A DNA stretch of 64,000 bases from Streptomyces inhibens (GCF_003389455.1 NZ_QUAC01000158.1:1-64000); one strand, 5' to 3'; counted from the stretch's first letter, positions 43,884-52,745 are shown. Numbers and translations: made by a program. The notes: generated by a model from the letters alone, not told the origin.

Positions 43884-44597
43884 TTACGGGCGGGCGGAGC
43901 GGCTGCGGTGGAGGGCGACAGCGGCCGTGCCGATGCCCAGGACGCCCGCGATCAGGCCCGCGATGCCCAGGCCTCGCGTGGTCGAGTCGCCGGCGGCGGC
44001 AGCCTTGGGCGCCGCGGAGGCCGAGGTGGCGGCTTCGTCTGCGGCCTTGGTGAGGTGCAGCACCGGCGCCGGGTTCTCCGGCTCCGCCTGACCGGCCTTC
44101 GGCTCTTCGATCCAGCGCACGACCTTGCCGTCGGAGTAGGTCTGCAGCGTCTTGAAGGCCAACTGGTCGGCGTCGCCGGGGAGTTGGCCGAAGGCGACGC
44201 TGAAGTCCTGGTACTGGCCGGGCTGGATCCTGCCCTTGGTCCAGGTGATCTGCGAGACGGCTTCGTTGATGGTGCCGTCGTCGGTCTTGATCGGGTTCTT
44301 CAGCCTGGTGGTCTTCACCTGCGCGGTCCAGCCGGGCTCAGGGGTGACGAGCACCGAAGGGATGGGGTGATCCGTAGGCAGGAAGACCTGAACCTCTGTG
44401 GTGCCGGCGTTGTTCTCCTCGTTCGGGACCCGGAAGGTGAGGGTGCCGTCGCCGGCGCCCTTCGGGTAACTGCCGGGGTGGACGGTCACGTGCGCGAAGG
44501 CCGAACCCGCGGCGGTGAGCAGCCCGGCTGCGGCGAGGGTGGTGACGAGGGTGGTGCGGCGCAGAGCGCGCCGGAGGGTGGTGTGTGTCGGGGACAC
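43884..44597 (-). CDS. YcnI-like copper-binding membrane-anchored protein (DUF1775)
   Basis: A 237-residue protein. The signal peptide ends SAFA, so the mature protein begins with His (HVTVHPGSYPKGAGDGTLTFRVPNE), the N-terminal His being the known copper ligand in YcnI. The DUF1775 domain continues through TTEVQVFLPTDHPIPSVLVTPEPGW, ITWTKGRIQPGQYQDFSVAFGQLP; a Pro/Ala linker and a C-terminal helix (GLGIAGLIAGVLGIGTAAVAL) anchor it. The GTG at 44597 has ACGGAG five bases upstream and gives the right signal. Its neighbours on the same strand are RRGPP membrane proteins; a copper chaperone or delivery role at the membrane is the family expectation. Confidence 0.9.
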   Translation of the reverse strand: MSPTHTTLRRALRRTTLVTTLAAAGLLTAAGSAFAHVTVHPGSYPKGAGDGTLTFRVPNEENNAGTTEVQVFLPTDHPIPSVLVTPEPGWTAQVKTTRLKNPIKTDDGTINEAVSQITWTKGRIQPGQYQDFSVAFGQLPGDADQLAFKTLQTYSDGKVVRWIEEPKAGQAEPENPAPVLHLTKAADEAATSASAAPKAAAAGDSTTRGLGIAGLIAGVLGIGTAAVALHRSRSARP

Positions 44598-44679
44598 GGG
44601 GACTCCGTACTGGTCGGCCGGCGGCGGTGAGCGGCCGCCGGGGGGAGGCATGGGTGAGCAGACCGTTGCGGGGAACGGC

Positions 44680-45297
44680 TCACACGAAGAGCGCTGGGTA
44701 CGGGTCCGGAAGGGGTGGGCCGCGGCGTGACACCGCGTGGCGCAGCAGTCCCTGGCGGAGAATCCGCTGCCCTGCTGTCAGCCCGTGGGGTACGACCGCG
44801 TACGCAAGAGCGGGCAGCCGGCCCTCACGAGCACCCCACCACGCCACCAGCCCCGGCACCAGCGTGACGGCCCTGCGGAGCAAGGACCACAGCGCTGCTT
44901 CGCCCCGCCGCAGCCACCAGGACGCGAGCAGGGCCGCCGCCAGGTGTGCCGCGGCGGCGTGGGCACTCATCGGGTGGGGGTGCGCCATCATCCGCGTCCC
45001 GTGCAGGCCCATCGGCGCGCTGGTCGCGGCAAGGCGCCGGGCCGGCGCCTGGGCAGCGTCGAAGGCCAGGTGCAGCCCGCCCTGGGTGGTGAGCATGGCG
45101 CCGCCGATCCCCAGCAGCGACCGCTCCCGGGTGCTGAGCAGGTAGCCCAGAACGAGGACGGCGAGGAACCCCGTCGCGTCGGCCCACGCCGGTGGCGCCG
45201 AGCCTGCCGCGAGCTGGTGGCCCGCGGCGGACAGCGTGAGGCACACCGCGGCGAACACCGCAGCGCGCAGGATCCGCATCGCCGGGGACGCAAGCAT
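44680..45297 (-). CDS. Uncharacterised membrane protein, RRGPP family, copy 2
   Basis: A 205-residue paralogue. Matching blocks: RAAVFAAVCLTLSAAGHQL, GGAMLTTQGGLHLAFDAAQ, a His/Met loop (GTRMMAHPHPMSAHAAAAHL), AALLASWWLRRGEAALW and C-terminal RHAVSRRGPPLPDP. Length and order match copies 1 and 3 but identity is low, so the duplication is old. The ATG at 45297 is chosen by comparison with the paralogues; the frame is open 25 codons further with an unlikely charged extension. It lies 82 bases after the YcnI start region on the same strand, so they may share a transcript. Confidence 0.75.
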   Translation of the reverse strand: MLASPAMRILRAAVFAAVCLTLSAAGHQLAAGSAPPAWADATGFLAVLVLGYLLSTRERSLLGIGGAMLTTQGGLHLAFDAAQAPARRLAATSAPMGLHGTRMMAHPHPMSAHAAAAHLAAALLASWWLRRGEAALWSLLRRAVTLVPGLVAWWGAREGRLPALAYAVVPHGLTAGQRILRQGLLRHAVSRRGPPLPDPYPALFV

Positions 45298-45411
45298 GAC
45301 GGCCGGATCGTCCCATGCAGGCCGTAGTGCGTACCGGTCCCTTGTCCTCATTCGCAAAACCTTTGTTTCCACCCGTGCCTCGCTGTGCCCACACCCAGGG
45401 CACAGCCGGGA

Positions 45412-45449
45412 CGAGGAGTACGCACCGCGGAGTGGGGGCGTACTCCTCG
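45412..45449 (-). terminator. Hairpin terminator after the PepSY gene
   Basis: A perfect 12-bp stem (CGAGGAGTACGC at 45412-45423, complement at 45438-45449) with a 14-nt loop between the PepSY stop and copy 2 of the RRGPP family. Four GCTCAGCT units (45461-45492) lie between it and the PepSY stop and overlap the last codons. Confidence 0.75.
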
Positions 45450-45486
45450 CTCGGCACGCGGCTCAGCTGCTCAGCTGCTCAGCTGC

Positions 45487-46969
45487 TCAGCCGAAGAAGC
45501 GGCGCAGCGGGGCGATCCGGCGGATCAGCAGCCGGTCCAGGGTGAGGACGATCAGCATGGAGATCCCGGCAAGGGGCATGGCCACGCCGAGGATCAGCAT
45601 GATCAGCGCGACGCCGCGGGTGGTCCGGGCGTCCTGCGCGCGGCGGGGTGCGCCCAGGCCCTTGCCGGTCGGGCGGCGGCGCCACCACATCACGACGCCG
45701 CTGATGGCCATGCCGATGACGGCGAGGCAGGTGCCGAGGGCGACCAGGAGGTTGGGCAGGCCGAAGCGTTCGCCCTGGTGGAGGGCGATGCCTTCTTCGA
45801 CGAGCTTGGACAGCAGGCCGTACTGGGGCCAGCCGTAGGAGGCGAGCACCTTGCCGGAGTACTGGTCGAGGAAGAGGGTGCGCTGCTTGGCGGGGTCCGC
45901 CTCGGACTTGCCGGAGATCGTGTAGACGCCCTTCGGGCCCTGCGGCAGGGTCACGGTGGAAGGTGCCAGGCACGCGCTCGTGGTGGGCGATGGCGACGGC
46001 CCGCTCGATGGACAGGCCGCCGGGCGCCGCGCCGCCTCCACCATGGCCTCCCATGTGGCCGGCGTGCCCCTCATGTCCTTCATTCCCGCCAGCAGTCTTC
46101 GAAGCCGGAACCTGGACCTTCTCCGCCGCCCAGGGCACGGAGGTGTCGGGGTTGGAGGTGAGGTGGTCGGCAGTCGTGGGGACCTTCGAGGAGACCTTGT
46201 ACTCCTCCGCGCTCGGCGTGCCCTGCTTCGTAGCGGTGATGACCTTCTGCAGCTGCTCGCCCCAGATCCCGGTCCACGGCAGGCCGGTGGCAATGAGCAG
46301 CAGCAGGAAGACGGAGACGGCCGCGCCGACGGTGGCGTGCCAGCGGCGCAGGCCGCGCCGTCCGGTCCGGCCGCGGCGCGGGCGAGCCCGCCACCACAGG
46401 TACAGGCCGGTGAAGGTCAGGATCGCGGCCCAGGACGCGGTCAGCTCCATCAGGCGGTCGCCGAGCGTCCCGCTGAGCAAGTTGCCGTGGAGCTCGCGGA
46501 CGGTGTGCATAAAGGTCTTGCCGTTGTCGACGGACCCCAGCACCTTGCCGTCGTACGGATTCACGTACACCGACACGGTCGGCGCCCACGGCCCTCCGCC
46601 GTCCGCGGCGAGGGTCACCATCGTGCTGTGCTCGCGGTCGCTCGGCGGCGTTACGGACTGGATGGTCGCCTCTGGCTTTGCCTTGCGCACGGCGTCCACC
46701 TGCTCGGCCAGCGGCACCGGCTTGGCGCGCTCCGTGGCGTGGACGGTGCGCAGGTCCTTGTAGACCCAGTCCTCGTAGGCGGGCTTGAACAGGTAGATGC
46801 CGCCGGTGACGGCGAGCAGCACCAGCAGCGGGGTGACCAGCAGGCCGGCGTAGAAGTGCCAGCGCCACAGGGTCTTGTACAGCTGGTTGCGGGAGGGCCG
46901 TGCGCGGTCGTTGCCGCTGTCCGGCGGGGTGTCGGGTCTGTCCTCGGACAGGCTCGGGGCGTGCGTCAT
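45487..46969 (-). pseudogene. PepSY-domain membrane protein (iron-uptake/reductase-like) with a frameshift
   Basis: A four-helix PepSY_TM protein of about 493 residues if the frame is corrected. The first part runs from ATG 46969 (YKTLWRWHFYAGLLVTPLLVLLAVTGGIYLFKPAYEDW, then two PepSY repeats and a His/Gly-rich loop GHEGHAGHMGGHGGGG) to IAHHERVPGTF; the rest continues in another frame as TVTLPQGPKGVYTISGK to the final RRFFG. One extra base at about 45958 (an additional G on the plus strand) explains the shift. Either the gene is inactivated or the base is a sequencing error. The family transfers electrons or binds metal at the membrane; the His-rich loop suggests copper or haem. Confidence 0.82.
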
Positions 46970-47167
46970 TACGGGCTGTCTTTCGTCGTACCGCGCGGCC
47001 GGGCAGCGCCGACCGCACGTGAGGGCAGGAAGAATCCGGAGGGCCGTGGGGGGAATGGCGACCGCCCAGCGGGCGGGCACGCGAGGCGCTTCCGGGTTGC
47101 CGCGTGCGCCGCGCAGGGCACGGCGGAGCTCAGGCCCCGGGCTACGGAGCCTGCACGACATGCGGGA

Positions 47168-47926
47168 TCAGTACGAGAAGGACAGCGGGGGTCCACGGCG
47201 GACGACCGCATGCCGGACCACCGCCAGGTGCAGTTGCCCGGCCGTTACGGGCCGCTGGAAACGCAGGGGTCCAGGGGGTGCCACCGGCACCGTGGCACGC
47301 GCGACGAAGAGACGCAGCAGGCGGTGCAGCGACCGGTCGGTGGCGGCAGCCAGAGCCGCCAGCAGTGCGAACACCGCGCGCTCGCCACGGTGCAGCCACC
47401 AGGCGCACACCAGGCCCGCCAGAACGTGCGCCGCCAGCATGCCGAAGCCCATGTGGTGCATGGTGGGCATGGCGTCCGCGGTACGGCCGCCGAGCCCCAT
47501 GTGCGCGCCGTGCCGGCGAGCCGGAGGGCTGTGCCAGTCCCAGCCCGCGTGCCGCACCATCTGGTGCATCGATCGGCTGAGAAGGGGCGTCGGACGCGCC
47601 GAGCCGGAGTGACTGCACAGCAGCAGATCCGCCCAGGCCGCAGCCTTGCTGGTGGCCTGAACGGGTGCTGCGATCCCCTGTGCCCAGGAGAAGAACAGGT
47701 GCAGCCCGCCCTGGCAGGCGAGCATCCCCCCGGCGATGGCCGGCAGGGACCGCTCACGACCGGCAGCCAGTCCAGCGCACACGAACACCGGCACCGCAGC
47801 TGCCGCGAACGCCCACCCCGGCAACGCAGGACCGGACATCACGGCATGCCCCGCCGCGGACAGCACAACGCAGACCACGGCGAACACCGCGGCCCGGACA
47901 TATCGCAGCGCGGCGGTGACAGGCAT
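47168..47926 (-). CDS. Uncharacterised membrane protein, RRGPP family, copy 3
   Basis: A 252-residue paralogue of the two others. Shared blocks: RAAVFAVVCVVLSAAGHAVMSG, GGMLACQGGLHLFFSWAQG, a long His/Met-rich loop (MHQMVRHAGWDWHSPP, MPTMHHMGFGMLAAHVLAGL), CAWWLHRGERAVF and the C-terminal RHAVVRRGPPLSFSY. Predicted topology is four helices with the loop outside. The ATG at 47926 lies close to the first helix as in the other copies. It is upstream of the PepSY gene on the same strand, with about 200 bases between, and may start the transcript. Confidence 0.75.
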   Translation of the reverse strand: MPVTAALRYVRAAVFAVVCVVLSAAGHAVMSGPALPGWAFAAAAVPVFVCAGLAAGRERSLPAIAGGMLACQGGLHLFFSWAQGIAAPVQATSKAAAWADLLLCSHSGSARPTPLLSRSMHQMVRHAGWDWHSPPARRHGAHMGLGGRTADAMPTMHHMGFGMLAAHVLAGLVCAWWLHRGERAVFALLAALAAATDRSLHRLLRLFVARATVPVAPPGPLRFQRPVTAGQLHLAVVRHAVVRRGPPLSFSY

Positions 47927-48419
47927 GACGCCGTCATCATGACAACGCCCTCACCAGCCCTCTACAGGGGGGTGGCTGAATATCGACCCCCATAGCAGAC
48001 ATAAAGGACTACCTTCACCGACTGGCGGCAGCGACAAGGGCGACGAGCACCGCAAGGGGGGCCGCGAAAGCCACCGCCACCACCCCGACAGGCAGGCAGG
48101 CAGACAGGCAGGCAGGCAGGCAGGCAGCAAAATCTCCACTCCCGGCAGCGTCACTGATGGGCGAGCCCGAGCGCCCCGGAGGGCGAAGCCCGGTTCAATA
48201 GCCGGCCGGCCAACAGATCAGGAAAGCCGCAGTCATGCGACCAATTCCAGAATGACCCGTTCCGCGATCGGTGCACGGTCCCCCGGGATCGAGCAGGGGC
48301 AATGGCCGGCGGCCGGAGAACGCATCCCCGTAGCATCCGTCGGTCCGCGAGCGACGACTCCTTGCATTGGGTCAGCATCAGGCTGACCAGAGGTGGTTAC
48401 AGACGACCAGGACCGTGTC
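47927..48419. other. Intergenic region with a tetranucleotide repeat
   Basis: No supported gene in nearly 500 bases between the copper island and the IS5 remnant. It contains the AGGC tetranucleotide run and otherwise no clear structure. The upstream promoter of copy 3 of the RRGPP family must lie in the first 150 bases. Confidence 0.5.
48087..48128. repeat. AGGC tetranucleotide tandem repeat
   Basis: About nine AGGC units with one AGAC interruption. It is a short simple repeat likely to change length by slippage. It is not in a coding region. Confidence 0.85.
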
Positions 48420-48975
48420 CTATGGGGTGAGGCGGACGTATCGCTTGTAGCAGCAGATGGCGGCGGCGAGTCCGAGAAAGGCCAGCGAGTTGCGGTGGCC
48501 GCGTTCGTAGCGGGGGCCGAGTCTGCGGTAGCCCGACAGCCGCGACACGGTGCGCTCGATCACCCATGTACGCCGCCCTAACCGTTCCTAACCGTTCGCT
48601 GGACTCGATGCCTTTGCGGGTGATCCGCACTCCAATCCGCTTACCACGCAGCCATTTCCGCAGGTCGGGCCTGTCATACGCCTTGTCGGCGTGCAGGCGG
48701 CGCTCGGGTTTGAAGTACCGGCCGCGGTGAGGGTCGCGTCTCGTTTGGTGACCCTCGATCATCGGCTTCAGCCCTTCGCTGTCATGTGTGTTCCCAGCCG
48801 AGACGTCGACGACCAGGGGCAGTCCGTTCGCGCCCGACAGGATGTGCATCTCGGAACCCGGCTTGCCCCGGTCCATGGACGACGGGCCTGCGAGTTCACC
48901 CCCTTTTGGGCCCTGACGGGGTCGCGCAGGGCGAACGTAGGGGTGGCCTCCGTAAGGCCCGGGGGACTGCACCAG
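48420..48975 (-). pseudogene. IS5-family transposase remnant, inactivated by a 10-bp duplication
   Basis: The DDE domain is recognisable: GELAGPSSMDRGKPGSEMHI, NGLPLVVDVSAGNTHDSEGLKPM, HADKAYDRPDLRKWLRGKRIGVRITRKGIESSERL. There the 10-base word CCTAACCGTT (48577-48586) is directly repeated (48587-48596), shifting the frame; the natural end (TWVIERTVSRLSGYRRLGPRYERGHRNSLAFLGL..LTP) continues in another frame to a stop at 48420. Upstream, a CAAAAGGGGG run marks the usual ORFA/ORFB frameshift site, but ORFA is missing, so the 5' part is also lost. Confidence 0.85.
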
Positions 48976-49039
48976 TGCGTCAGAGATCGCGGTGCCTGAG
49001 GCTGAACGGGCCCTCGCCGAGCCTCACTTGGAGGAACCC

Positions 49040-50338
49040 GTGGTTGTCTACGGTTCAACGTCATCGCGCAACGCACACCGGTATCGGGCCGGCTTTCGGG
49101 TGAGCGTGTCGGTGCTCTGCTGCGGTCTGCTGTTGGGAGGTCCGGCCGTGGCCGACGCTGCCGCTGCGCCGACCACCCATGCCCAGGTGGGGCACGAGGA
49201 GCACGGCCGGGGCACGCTGGTGTCCGCCGAGAAGCTGTACACGCTTGAGTCCGCGCAGGCTGTGGCCGCCGAACTGGGCCGGGCCGGTTTCGATGACGGC
49301 ATCGTCCGGCACGGAGTGGTCGCCTACCGGCTGGTGTACCGGACGGTCGATCCCCATGGGCGGCCCACCACCGCGAGCGGGCTGTTCGTGCTGCCACTGA
49401 GCAGCGAGCGGCGGCTGCAGGCGGTCTCCTTCGCACACGGCACCGGGAGCCACAAGGACGATTCTCCGTCCATGAGCCGAGGAGAGTTCGTTTCCGCGCC
49501 GGCTGTCGCGCATGCGTCGGCGGGGGCCGCGGGTGTCGCGCCCGACTATCTGGGGATGGGCAAGGGACCCGGTCCGCATCCGTGGATGGACGTCACGTCC
49601 GAGTCCACGGCATCCCTGGACATGTTGCGGGCGGCCCGCGCCTTCGCACCGCGTACCGGGCACGTGCTGGAGCGCACGGTCCAGGTCACCGGATTCTCAC
49701 AGGGCGCGTCGGCGGCCTTGGCGCTCGGCAGGGCCCTTCAGGCGGGCGAGGACCGCTGGTTCAGGTTGGGCGCGCTGGCACCGGTCAGTGGCGCATACGA
49801 CTTCGGGGGCACGGAGCTGCCCGCGCTGCTCGCGGGCCGGCTGGAGCCCAAGTCCGGTGTGGTGTACGCGGCTTACACCCTGGTGACGTTCAACCGGCTC
49901 CATCACTTGTACGACAGCCCTGGCGAGGTCTTCCGGGCCCCGTACGACCGTACGGTCGAGGCTCTCTTCGACGGGGCGCACACAGGTGAACAGCTGATGC
50001 GGGGTACCCCCGGCACACTCGACGACCTCCTGACCGCGCACGGCCGGGAGCTGCTCGCCCATCCGACAGGGCCCCTCGTGGCGGCGCTGCGCACCACCGA
50101 CGCCGTATGCAGGAACTGGATTCCCCGCACACCGACCAGGCTCTACATGGCGACCGGGGACGAGCAGGCTGTCACCGCCAACACCGCGGAATGTCACAAG
50201 GCGCTGCTCAAGAGCGGCGTGGACGTCCCGATCGTCGATCTCGGGCCTGTCGATTACCACGGCTCCCGTCACCTGGGGTCCAATGTCGCGGCCACGACGG
50301 CGATCGTGCGCTGGTTCGGGCAGGTGCGCGCGCAGTGA
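49040..50338 (+). CDS. Secreted lipase (secretory lipase/alpha-beta hydrolase family)
   Basis: A 432-residue secreted hydrolase. The signal peptide is RVSVSVLCCGLLLGGPAVADA; the mature protein has the nucleophile Ser220 in VTGFSQGASAALALG, then a lid-like region, and near the end the Asp/His segments (YMATGDEQAVTANTAECHKALL and DYHGSRHLGSN). It resembles the LIP family of secretory lipases and related acetylxylan/triacylglycerol hydrolases. The GTG at 49040 is preferred because GGAGGAA lies three to five bases upstream; other GTGs occur at 48992 and 49099. The promoter must lie within or beside the IS5 remnant, so the insertion may have influenced its expression. Confidence 0.85.
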   Translation: MVVYGSTSSRNAHRYRAGFRVSVSVLCCGLLLGGPAVADAAAAPTTHAQVGHEEHGRGTLVSAEKLYTLESAQAVAAELGRAGFDDGIVRHGVVAYRLVYRTVDPHGRPTTASGLFVLPLSSERRLQAVSFAHGTGSHKDDSPSMSRGEFVSAPAVAHASAGAAGVAPDYLGMGKGPGPHPWMDVTSESTASLDMLRAARAFAPRTGHVLERTVQVTGFSQGASAALALGRALQAGEDRWFRLGALAPVSGAYDFGGTELPALLAGRLEPKSGVVYAAYTLVTFNRLHHLYDSPGEVFRAPYDRTVEALFDGAHTGEQLMRGTPGTLDDLLTAHGRELLAHPTGPLVAALRTTDAVCRNWIPRTPTRLYMATGDEQAVTANTAECHKALLKSGVDVPIVDLGPVDYHGSRHLGSNVAATTAIVRWFGQVRAQ

Positions 50339-50390
50339 CCAGCTGAGCCCACGGTTGTCGTAGGCGCCCGAGTGGGCAGAAGCGAAGTCC

Positions 50391-50440
50391 CCCTCGACTG
50401 CAACCGTTTTCCCCGGCGCGATGTCCGTCAAGACACACGT
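50391..50440 (-). other. Short relic resembling the end of the SulP/STAS remnant at 54.2 kb
   Basis: Read on the minus strand this encodes TDIAPGKTVAVEGDF, similar to EIAPGLTVAVGGFE in the STAS remnant near 54.2 kb, and the DNA is about 80 percent alike over 30 bases (CGACTGCAAC is shared). It has no start or stop and is probably a fragment copied or left by rearrangement. Confidence 0.3.
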
Positions 50441-50518
50441 CGCGTACATCCTCGGCAAGTACCAGCTCCGCGTCAGGGTGCGGGCACGTGATCGTGGCCT
50501 ACGGCAGCGGAGCGGCGG

Positions 50519-51610
50519 TCAGTATTCCAGTTCGGGGCGCAGGGGGCCGCCGACCGCGTGGAGATACCGCACGACCTGGGCGTAGGAGCTGAAGAGTCCG
50601 GTCTCGTGGTAGGCGATGCCGTTCCGGACGCAGAACGTGCGGACGAGTTCCTGGGCATGGCGCAGGCTGGGCCGCGGCATGGAGGGGAACAGGTGGTGTT
50701 CGATCTGGTAGTTCAGCCCGCCGAGCGCGAAGTCGGTGAACCGGTGGCCACGGATGTTGCGTGACGTCAGTACCTGCCGACGCAGGAAGTCGATCTTGTC
50801 GTCCTTGGCGAAGAGGGGCATGCCCTTGTGGTTGGGGGCGAACGAGCACCCCATGTACAGCCCGAACAGCCCTTGGTGCACGGCGAGGAAGACCACGGCC
50901 TGGACGGGGGACAGGACCAGGAACACGGCGGCGAGATAGCCGCCGAGATGCGCCGTCAGCAGTCCCGCCTCGGCCAGCTTGGTCCTCCGCGAGGTTGCGG
51001 TGCCGGTGCGGTCGAGCAGCGCCCGTACGCCGGCGACGTGCAGGGCGAGTCCTTCCAGGAGCAGCATCGGGAAGAACAGCCATGCCTGGTGGCGGGCCAG
51101 CCAGGCATACACTCCGCGGCGGACGCGGGCCTGGTCCTGGGTGACGGCGATCGGGCCGTCGGCGATGTCGGGGTCGCGGTCTACGTGGTTGGGGTGGGAG
51201 TGGTGACGGTTGTGCTTGGAGATCCACCAGCCGTAGCTGAGGCCGATCAGCAGGTCGGCGTGCACACGGCCGATCAGGTTGTTGACGCGCTTGGAGGCGG
51301 CGATCTGGTGGTGTCCGGCGTCGTGCCCGATGAACCCGGTCTGGGTGAACATCACCGCGAGGAAGGCGGCGGTCACCAGCTGCCACCACGACTGCCCGAT
51401 CAGGGCGAACGCGGTCCAGCCGGCGGCCAGCAGGAGCAGGTTGGCCCCGACCTTGACGGAGTAGTAGCCCGGCCGCCGCTTCAGCAGCCCGCTCTGCTTC
51501 ACCTCGCGGGACAGTGCGGCGTAGTCGCTGCCCCGGCCGGCGGGCGGGGGTTCGGTCATCTCGGCGTGGTCCGCCGGACCGGTGCCCCGGTAGCTGCTGT
51601 CAGTGGTCAC
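50519..51610 (-). CDS. Fatty acid desaturase (acyl-lipid, delta-6-like)
   Basis: A 363-residue membrane di-iron desaturase. Three histidine boxes are intact: HDAGHH at 96-101, HNRHH at 133-137 and QIEHH at 302-306, with two pairs of helices between. The third box with Gln instead of the usual His is typical of front-end/delta-6-like enzymes and of many actinomycete desaturases acting on membrane lipids. The GTG at 51610 follows GAAAGGG; the frame is open 21 codons further. The cold-shock gene lies just upstream on the same strand, suggesting response to low temperature, though co-transcription is not certain. Confidence 0.93.
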   Translation of the reverse strand: MTTDSSYRGTGPADHAEMTEPPPAGRGSDYAALSREVKQSGLLKRRPGYYSVKVGANLLLLAAGWTAFALIGQSWWQLVTAAFLAVMFTQTGFIGHDAGHHQIAASKRVNNLIGRVHADLLIGLSYGWWISKHNRHHSHPNHVDRDPDIADGPIAVTQDQARVRRGVYAWLARHQAWLFFPMLLLEGLALHVAGVRALLDRTGTATSRRTKLAEAGLLTAHLGGYLAAVFLVLSPVQAVVFLAVHQGLFGLYMGCSFAPNHKGMPLFAKDDKIDFLRRQVLTSRNIRGHRFTDFALGGLNYQIEHHLFPSMPRPSLRHAQELVRTFCVRNGIAYHETGLFSSYAQVVRYLHAVGGPLRPELEY

Positions 51611-51733
51611 AGTGGCCCTTTCGGCGTGCACGGGCGCTGGTTCCGGCGCGAGGGCGGGCGCCGGAAACGGCACCCGTTCGGAAGCAGCGCGAGGCGGGCC
51701 CGCGGTGCGGGCCTGCCTCGGAATGGGGTGTCC

Positions 51734-51922
51734 TCAGAGCGCGCTGACCTGGTCGGCCTGCCTACCCTTGGGGCCTTGGCTGGCGGTGAACTCCACCCGC
51801 TGGTTCTCCTCCAGGGAGCGGAAACCACCCGTGTCGATCGCCGAGTGGTGGACGAAGATGTCGGAGCCGCCCTCATCGGGGTCGATGAAGCCGAAGCCCT
51901 TGTCCGGGTTGAGCCACTTCAC
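51734..51922 (-). CDS. Cold-shock protein (CspA family) with displaced start
   Basis: The OB-fold core is intact from [29 protein letters not shown] through [27 protein letters not shown], with both RNP motifs. The normal family start MAxGTVKW would be the ATG at 51938, which has a GGAG ribosome site eight bases upstream, but it is out of frame by one base: the sequence reads GGCAACCGTG where GGCACCGTG is expected (extra T on the plus strand at 51925-51926). Translation in the core frame could use the GTG at 51922, without a good ribosome site, giving 62 residues, or a far upstream ATG at 51982. It may be inactive, or the base an error. Role: RNA chaperone. Confidence 0.7.
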   Translation of the reverse strand: MKWLNPDKGFGFIDPDEGGSDIFVHHSAIDTGGFRSLEENQRVEFTASQGPKGRQADQVSAL

Positions 51923-51938
51923 GGTTGCCTTGAGCCAT

Positions 51939-52472
51939 GTGACGTCTCCTTCGAGATGGCGAGGAGGTCGGGGAACGCGCACTCGCGCGATCCCGGGCTG
52001 CTGGTCACCAGCCGTCGAAGGAAACCCCGTAGACGGCGAAGCACCCGCTGTCAGAACTCCGCGGGCGCTTCCACGTCGCAGACTTCAACTACAACCACTC
52101 GCTACAACGTCCGGAGCGCCGAGAACGTTCCCGGTCGGTCGGGGAAGGGTCCGGCGACACCCTCACGGGTCGGCTGCAGGTCAGGAGGGGAGTACGGTTG
52201 CGGCACCGAGCGCACCTCGCATGCCGTCATCCGTGTCGGCGTCGCCCTCGGGGAACGGCAAGGCCGGAGCGCATCGCGTCCGGCCGGAAAAGAGCCGCAC
52301 CATGCCCCCTGGCTCGTCTTGTCGCGCTGTCCTCCGTATCCCGTTCCGTATTCCGTTCCGTATCCCGTTCCGCGTCCCGCGGTAGCGGATTTTTTCCTTG
52401 TTCCCGGGGCGTCCGAGAGACATTCCGGCGCCTCATGCACGCCCTGAACCGATACAAGAGGATGCGGTACGC
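51939..52472. other. Intergenic region with a short tandem repeat
   Basis: Over 500 bases with no convincing gene. It must include promoters for the cold-shock gene (minus) and the cysteine mini-protein (plus). Four 12-base units, CGTATCCCGTTC and variants, lie at 52335-52382. An AT-richer stretch GGATTTTTTCCTTG follows them at about 52387 and may be part of a promoter or a terminator. Confidence 0.5.
52335..52382. repeat. 12-bp tandem repeat, four copies
   Basis: CGTATCCCGTTC, CGTATTCCGTTC, CGTATCCCGTTC and CGCGTCCCGCGG follow one another exactly. The repeat lies about 90 bases upstream of the four-cysteine mini-protein and may be part of its leader. Confidence 0.85.
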
Positions 52473-52745
52473 ATGTATTCACAGGACGCGATCTCCGGCC
52501 GCCGCCGCGGCCGCCCCGAGCCGACCGCCGAGATGCTCTCCGGATTGGCGTGCCTCATCTGCGGCACCGACTACCGGAGCGCGCCGGCCCCGGAGGCGGT
52601 GGTGGTCTCCCACCGCGACGACAGGCAACTGCTCGCCTGCCACGGGACGTGCGCACGCATGGCGAGCGGGTCGGTCAACGGTCTGGACGAGACACCCCTC
52701 CCGCTGGCCGAGCGCGTACGCAGGCACCAGGCCGACCACTCCTGA
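52473..52745 (+). CDS. Small four-cysteine protein (zinc-ribbon-like)
   Basis: A 90-residue protein starting MYSQDAISGRRRGRPEP. It has CLICGTDYRS in the first half and LLACHGTCARMA in the second, so four Cys in CxxC..CHGTC spacing that could bind zinc or an iron-sulfur cluster. The C-terminus is acidic and helical. ATG with AAGAGGA ten bases upstream. I do not recognise a named family; such mini-proteins are common in actinomycete accessory loci. It is followed by the carboxyethylornithine synthase-like gene after 83 bases, a stretch mostly filled by a 9-bp repeat, and may be co-transcribed with it. Confidence 0.75.
   Translation: MYSQDAISGRRRGRPEPTAEMLSGLACLICGTDYRSAPAPEAVVVSHRDDRQLLACHGTCARMASGSVNGLDETPLPLAERVRRHQADHS

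Noticed and set aside
48089-48127. AGGC run considered as a CRISPR-like or iteron array
   Set aside because: The unit is only four bases with no spacers; it is a simple sequence repeat.
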